15,191 nt of DNA from an uncultured Oscillospiraceae bacterium (lineage in GTDB: Bacteria; Bacillota; Clostridia; Oscillospirales; Oscillospiraceae). Under the pieces are notes generated by a model that saw nothing but the letters and a program-made list of their open reading frames with translations, made no database searches and was not told where the DNA came from. How positions within the stretch are numbered: the stretch's first letter is position 1; each line of letters begins with the position of its first letter. Position numbers and translations under genes: made by a program. Of the stretch, positions 14,102 through 15,191 are shown piece after piece. The stretch is taken from assembly GCA_947627085.1 (NCBI GenBank), contig CANQUO010000028.1, forward strand, positions 1 to 15,191, written 5' to 3'.

Positions 14102-14994
14102 CACTTGCCACCCCGCTCCCCGTCGCCGCCGGTCTTTTCCTTTTTATCGTTCTTTTTGAACAAGGCCCTGACCTTGGCGAAAAAGCCCTTCTGCTCCTGC
14201 TCCGCCGGCATGAGCTCCATGCGCAGGAGCCTTTCAAAGGTGTCCGGGGATAGTCCCCTTTTGATTATGCCCTCCATCGCCACGGAAATATCTCCCGTCT
14301 CCTCGGAAACTATGGCCACGACGGCGTCGGAGCGCTCGCTCATGCCAATTCCCGCCCGGTGGCGCATGCCCAGGTCCCGGCTTATATTCACGTTGCCTGA
14401 GAGCGGAAGCATGCACGCCGCGCCCGCGATGCGGCCGTTTCTTATTATCACCGCCCCGTCATGCAACGGCGCCTTATTAAAAAATATGTTCTTCAGAAGC
14501 TCCGCCGCCGGGGAGGCGTCCACTATTGTGCCGGTCTTGATGTATGGCTCAAGATTGGTGTCCCTTTCGAACACCAAAAGCGCCCCGGTGCGGGTGCGGG
14601 ACATGTCGGAGCAGGCCAGCACCGTCTGGGTAATGGCGTTTTCTATGCTCTTCGTCTTTACCGGGTGGCCGAAAATATCCTTAAAGCTCCCGCCCACCTG
14701 CTCCAGTATCCTTCTGATCTCCGGCTGGAACAGCACGATGATGATGATAAGCCCCATCTCAAAGGTGTTGCCCAGAAGATAGGACACCACCGGCAGGTCC
14801 TCCGCCGAGGTTATGACCATCAGGACCAGCAGGAAGAGTATCCCCTTGACCACGTTCATGGAGTTGGTCTTGTTGAAGAAGGTGATGAGCTTGTAGACCA
14901 AAAACGCCACGATGGCCATATCCAAAAGGTCCCATATCCTTATGGTCCGCATGAAATTCTCAAGAATTAAGAGAAGCTCTCTGACTCTTTCCAT
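14101..14994 (-). CDS. cdaA: Diadenylate cyclase CdaA (c-di-AMP synthase, membrane-bound)
   Basis: Converts two ATP to cyclic di-AMP, a second messenger for potassium, osmotic and wall homeostasis. From the ATG at 14994 the protein has 297 residues. Three hydrophobic segments (about 24-41, 49-64, 78-91) form the membrane domain, followed by the DAC domain with the catalytic motifs DGA (179-181, in LHDGAVII) and RHR (211-213, in MRHRAGIGMSE). The GALLVFER strand and KAPLHDG are also typical. The C-terminus is a lysine-rich, probably disordered tail (271-297). ATGs at 15042, 15012 and 14952 are in frame; none has a strong Shine-Dalgarno. 15042 would leave only about 10 nt of leader after the predicted promoter, so 14994 is preferred on family length. 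Confidence 0.95.
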   Translation of the reverse strand: MERVRELLLILENFMRTIRIWDLLDMAIVAFLVYKLITFFNKTNSMNVVKGILFLLVLMVITSAEDLPVVSYLLGNTFEMGLIIIIVLFQPEIRRILEQVGGSFKDIFGHPVKTKSIENAITQTVLACSDMSRTRTGALLVFERDTNLEPYIKTGTIVDASPAAELLKNIFFNKAPLHDGAVIIRNGRIAGAACMLPLSGNVNISRDLGMRHRAGIGMSERSDAVVAIVSEETGDISVAMEGIIKRGLSPDTFERLLRMELMPAEQEQKGFFAKVRALFKKNDKKEKTGGDGERGGK

Positions 14995-15058
14995 ACGCCG
15001 TACCGCTTTCATGTAAATTCGTGCCCGATAAAGATGGGACATACTAATCTAAATTACT

Positions 15059-15087
15059 ATTATATAATAAAAGCGGCGCATATGCAA
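15059..15087 (-). promoter_or_regulatory. Predicted sigma-A promoter for the cdaA operon
   Basis: On the minus strand a perfect TATAAT -10 box (15059-15064) lies 17 bp from a TTGCAT -35-like box (15082-15087, 3 of 6 matches to TTGACA). Transcription would begin near 15052 and give a leader of about 58 nt to the ATG at 14994. It lies in an AT-rich stretch upstream of the first gene of the run. The -10 match and spacing are seen in the sequence; activity is inferred. Confidence 0.65.
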
Positions 15088-15133
15088 CAAAATTTTGAAA
15101 AGAAAAAATAAAGGGCTGTAGGGTTTACAATGA

Positions 15134-15142
15134 AGTATAACA
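15134..15142 (-). promoter_or_regulatory. Possible second, extended -10 promoter upstream of cdaA
   Basis: The minus strand reads TGTTATACT, an extended -10 pattern (TGnTATACT), about 75 bp upstream of the main candidate. No recognisable -35 box lies at 16-18 bp, so this is weak and could be chance in AT-rich DNA. Confidence 0.25.
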
Positions 15143-15154
15143 TATAACAAGAAA

Positions 15155-15189
15155 AAGGTAGCGAATAGGAAGGTACCCGTGTTAAGGTA
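15155..15189. repeat. Three direct AAGGTA repeats at about 15-bp spacing
   Basis: AAGGTA occurs on the plus strand at 15155-15160, 15170-15175 and 15184-15189, with start-to-start distances of 15 and 14 bp. Six-base matches are short, so a binding site is only a possibility. Confidence 0.4.
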
Positions 15190-15191
15190 AA

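Larger units (their letters stand above)
15043..15191. other. AT-rich intergenic region upstream of cdaA
   Basis: This stretch contrasts sharply with the GC-rich genes to its left. It holds the predicted cdaA promoter, a T-rich run on the minus strand (15092-15113), and three direct copies of AAGGTA near the window edge. Two minus-strand frames are open through it for about 45 codons, but they are T-rich, cover the promoter and look like no family, so I do not call a gene. No tRNA, riboswitch or terminator hairpin is evident. What lies further right is outside the window. Confidence 0.6.

Noticed and set aside
14955..14968. Inverted repeat AATTCT-CA-AGAATT in the 5' part of cdaA
   Set aside because: Six-base arms inside coding sequence, with no second site nearby; likely chance, although it lies close to an uncertain start codon.
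15060..15191. Possible end of another minus-strand gene entering from the right
   Set aside because: Two frames are open for about 45 codons, but both are T-rich, lack family features and would run over the predicted promoter; the base composition is unlike the coding regions.
1..15191. Search for CRISPR arrays, insertion sequences, phage genes, toxin-antitoxin or defence systems
   Set aside because: No regularly spaced repeats, transposase or integrase motifs, terminal inverted repeats or tRNA-adjacent attachment sites were seen; the window is fully occupied by chromosomal housekeeping genes.

Overview
The window is an ordinary housekeeping segment of a low-GC-phylum (Firmicutes/Bacillota) chromosome, most likely from a GC-rich Clostridia lineage such as Oscillospiraceae. 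The evidence is the gene set (CdaA/CdaR, RemA, PASTA kinase PrkC, PrpC, RsgA), a gene order that largely matches the yicC-remA-gmk-rpoZ-priA-def-fmt-rsmB-rlmN-prpC-prkC-rsgA run of Bacillus subtilis, and a DUF5685-type protein of the kind I associate with clostridia. Family and order placement are inferred from memory of families, not from a search.

All seventeen genes lie on the minus strand, so transcription runs from the right end to the left end. Right to left: an AT-rich upstream region with a good sigma-A-type promoter (about 15059-15087); cdaA and cdaR (c-di-AMP synthesis and its membrane regulator, 14994-12812); a trio of poorly characterised genes (DUF5685-like Cys-rich protein, J-domain/TPR protein with a Met/Cys-rich tail, six-helix membrane protein, 12810-10779); then yicC, remA, gmk, rpoZ, priA (10762-6577); the translation/RNA block def, fmt, rsmB, rlmN (6548-2778); and the signalling block prpC, prkC and the first codons of rsgA (2768-1), which runs off the left edge.

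Genes are packed with overlaps or gaps of at most 42 bp, and I see no terminator-like hairpin plus T-run between them, so the whole window could be one long transcription unit or a few units with internal promoters. The functions group into c-di-AMP signalling, nucleotide and RNA metabolism, replication restart, N-terminal formylation/deformylation, rRNA modification, and Ser/Thr phosphorylation.

I found no CRISPR array, mobile element, tRNA, rRNA, phage or defence module, and no clear candidate for a wholly new system. The points most worth a second look are the uncharacterised trio that follows cdaR where glmM is found in other Firmicutes, and the absence of coaBC between rpoZ and priA.
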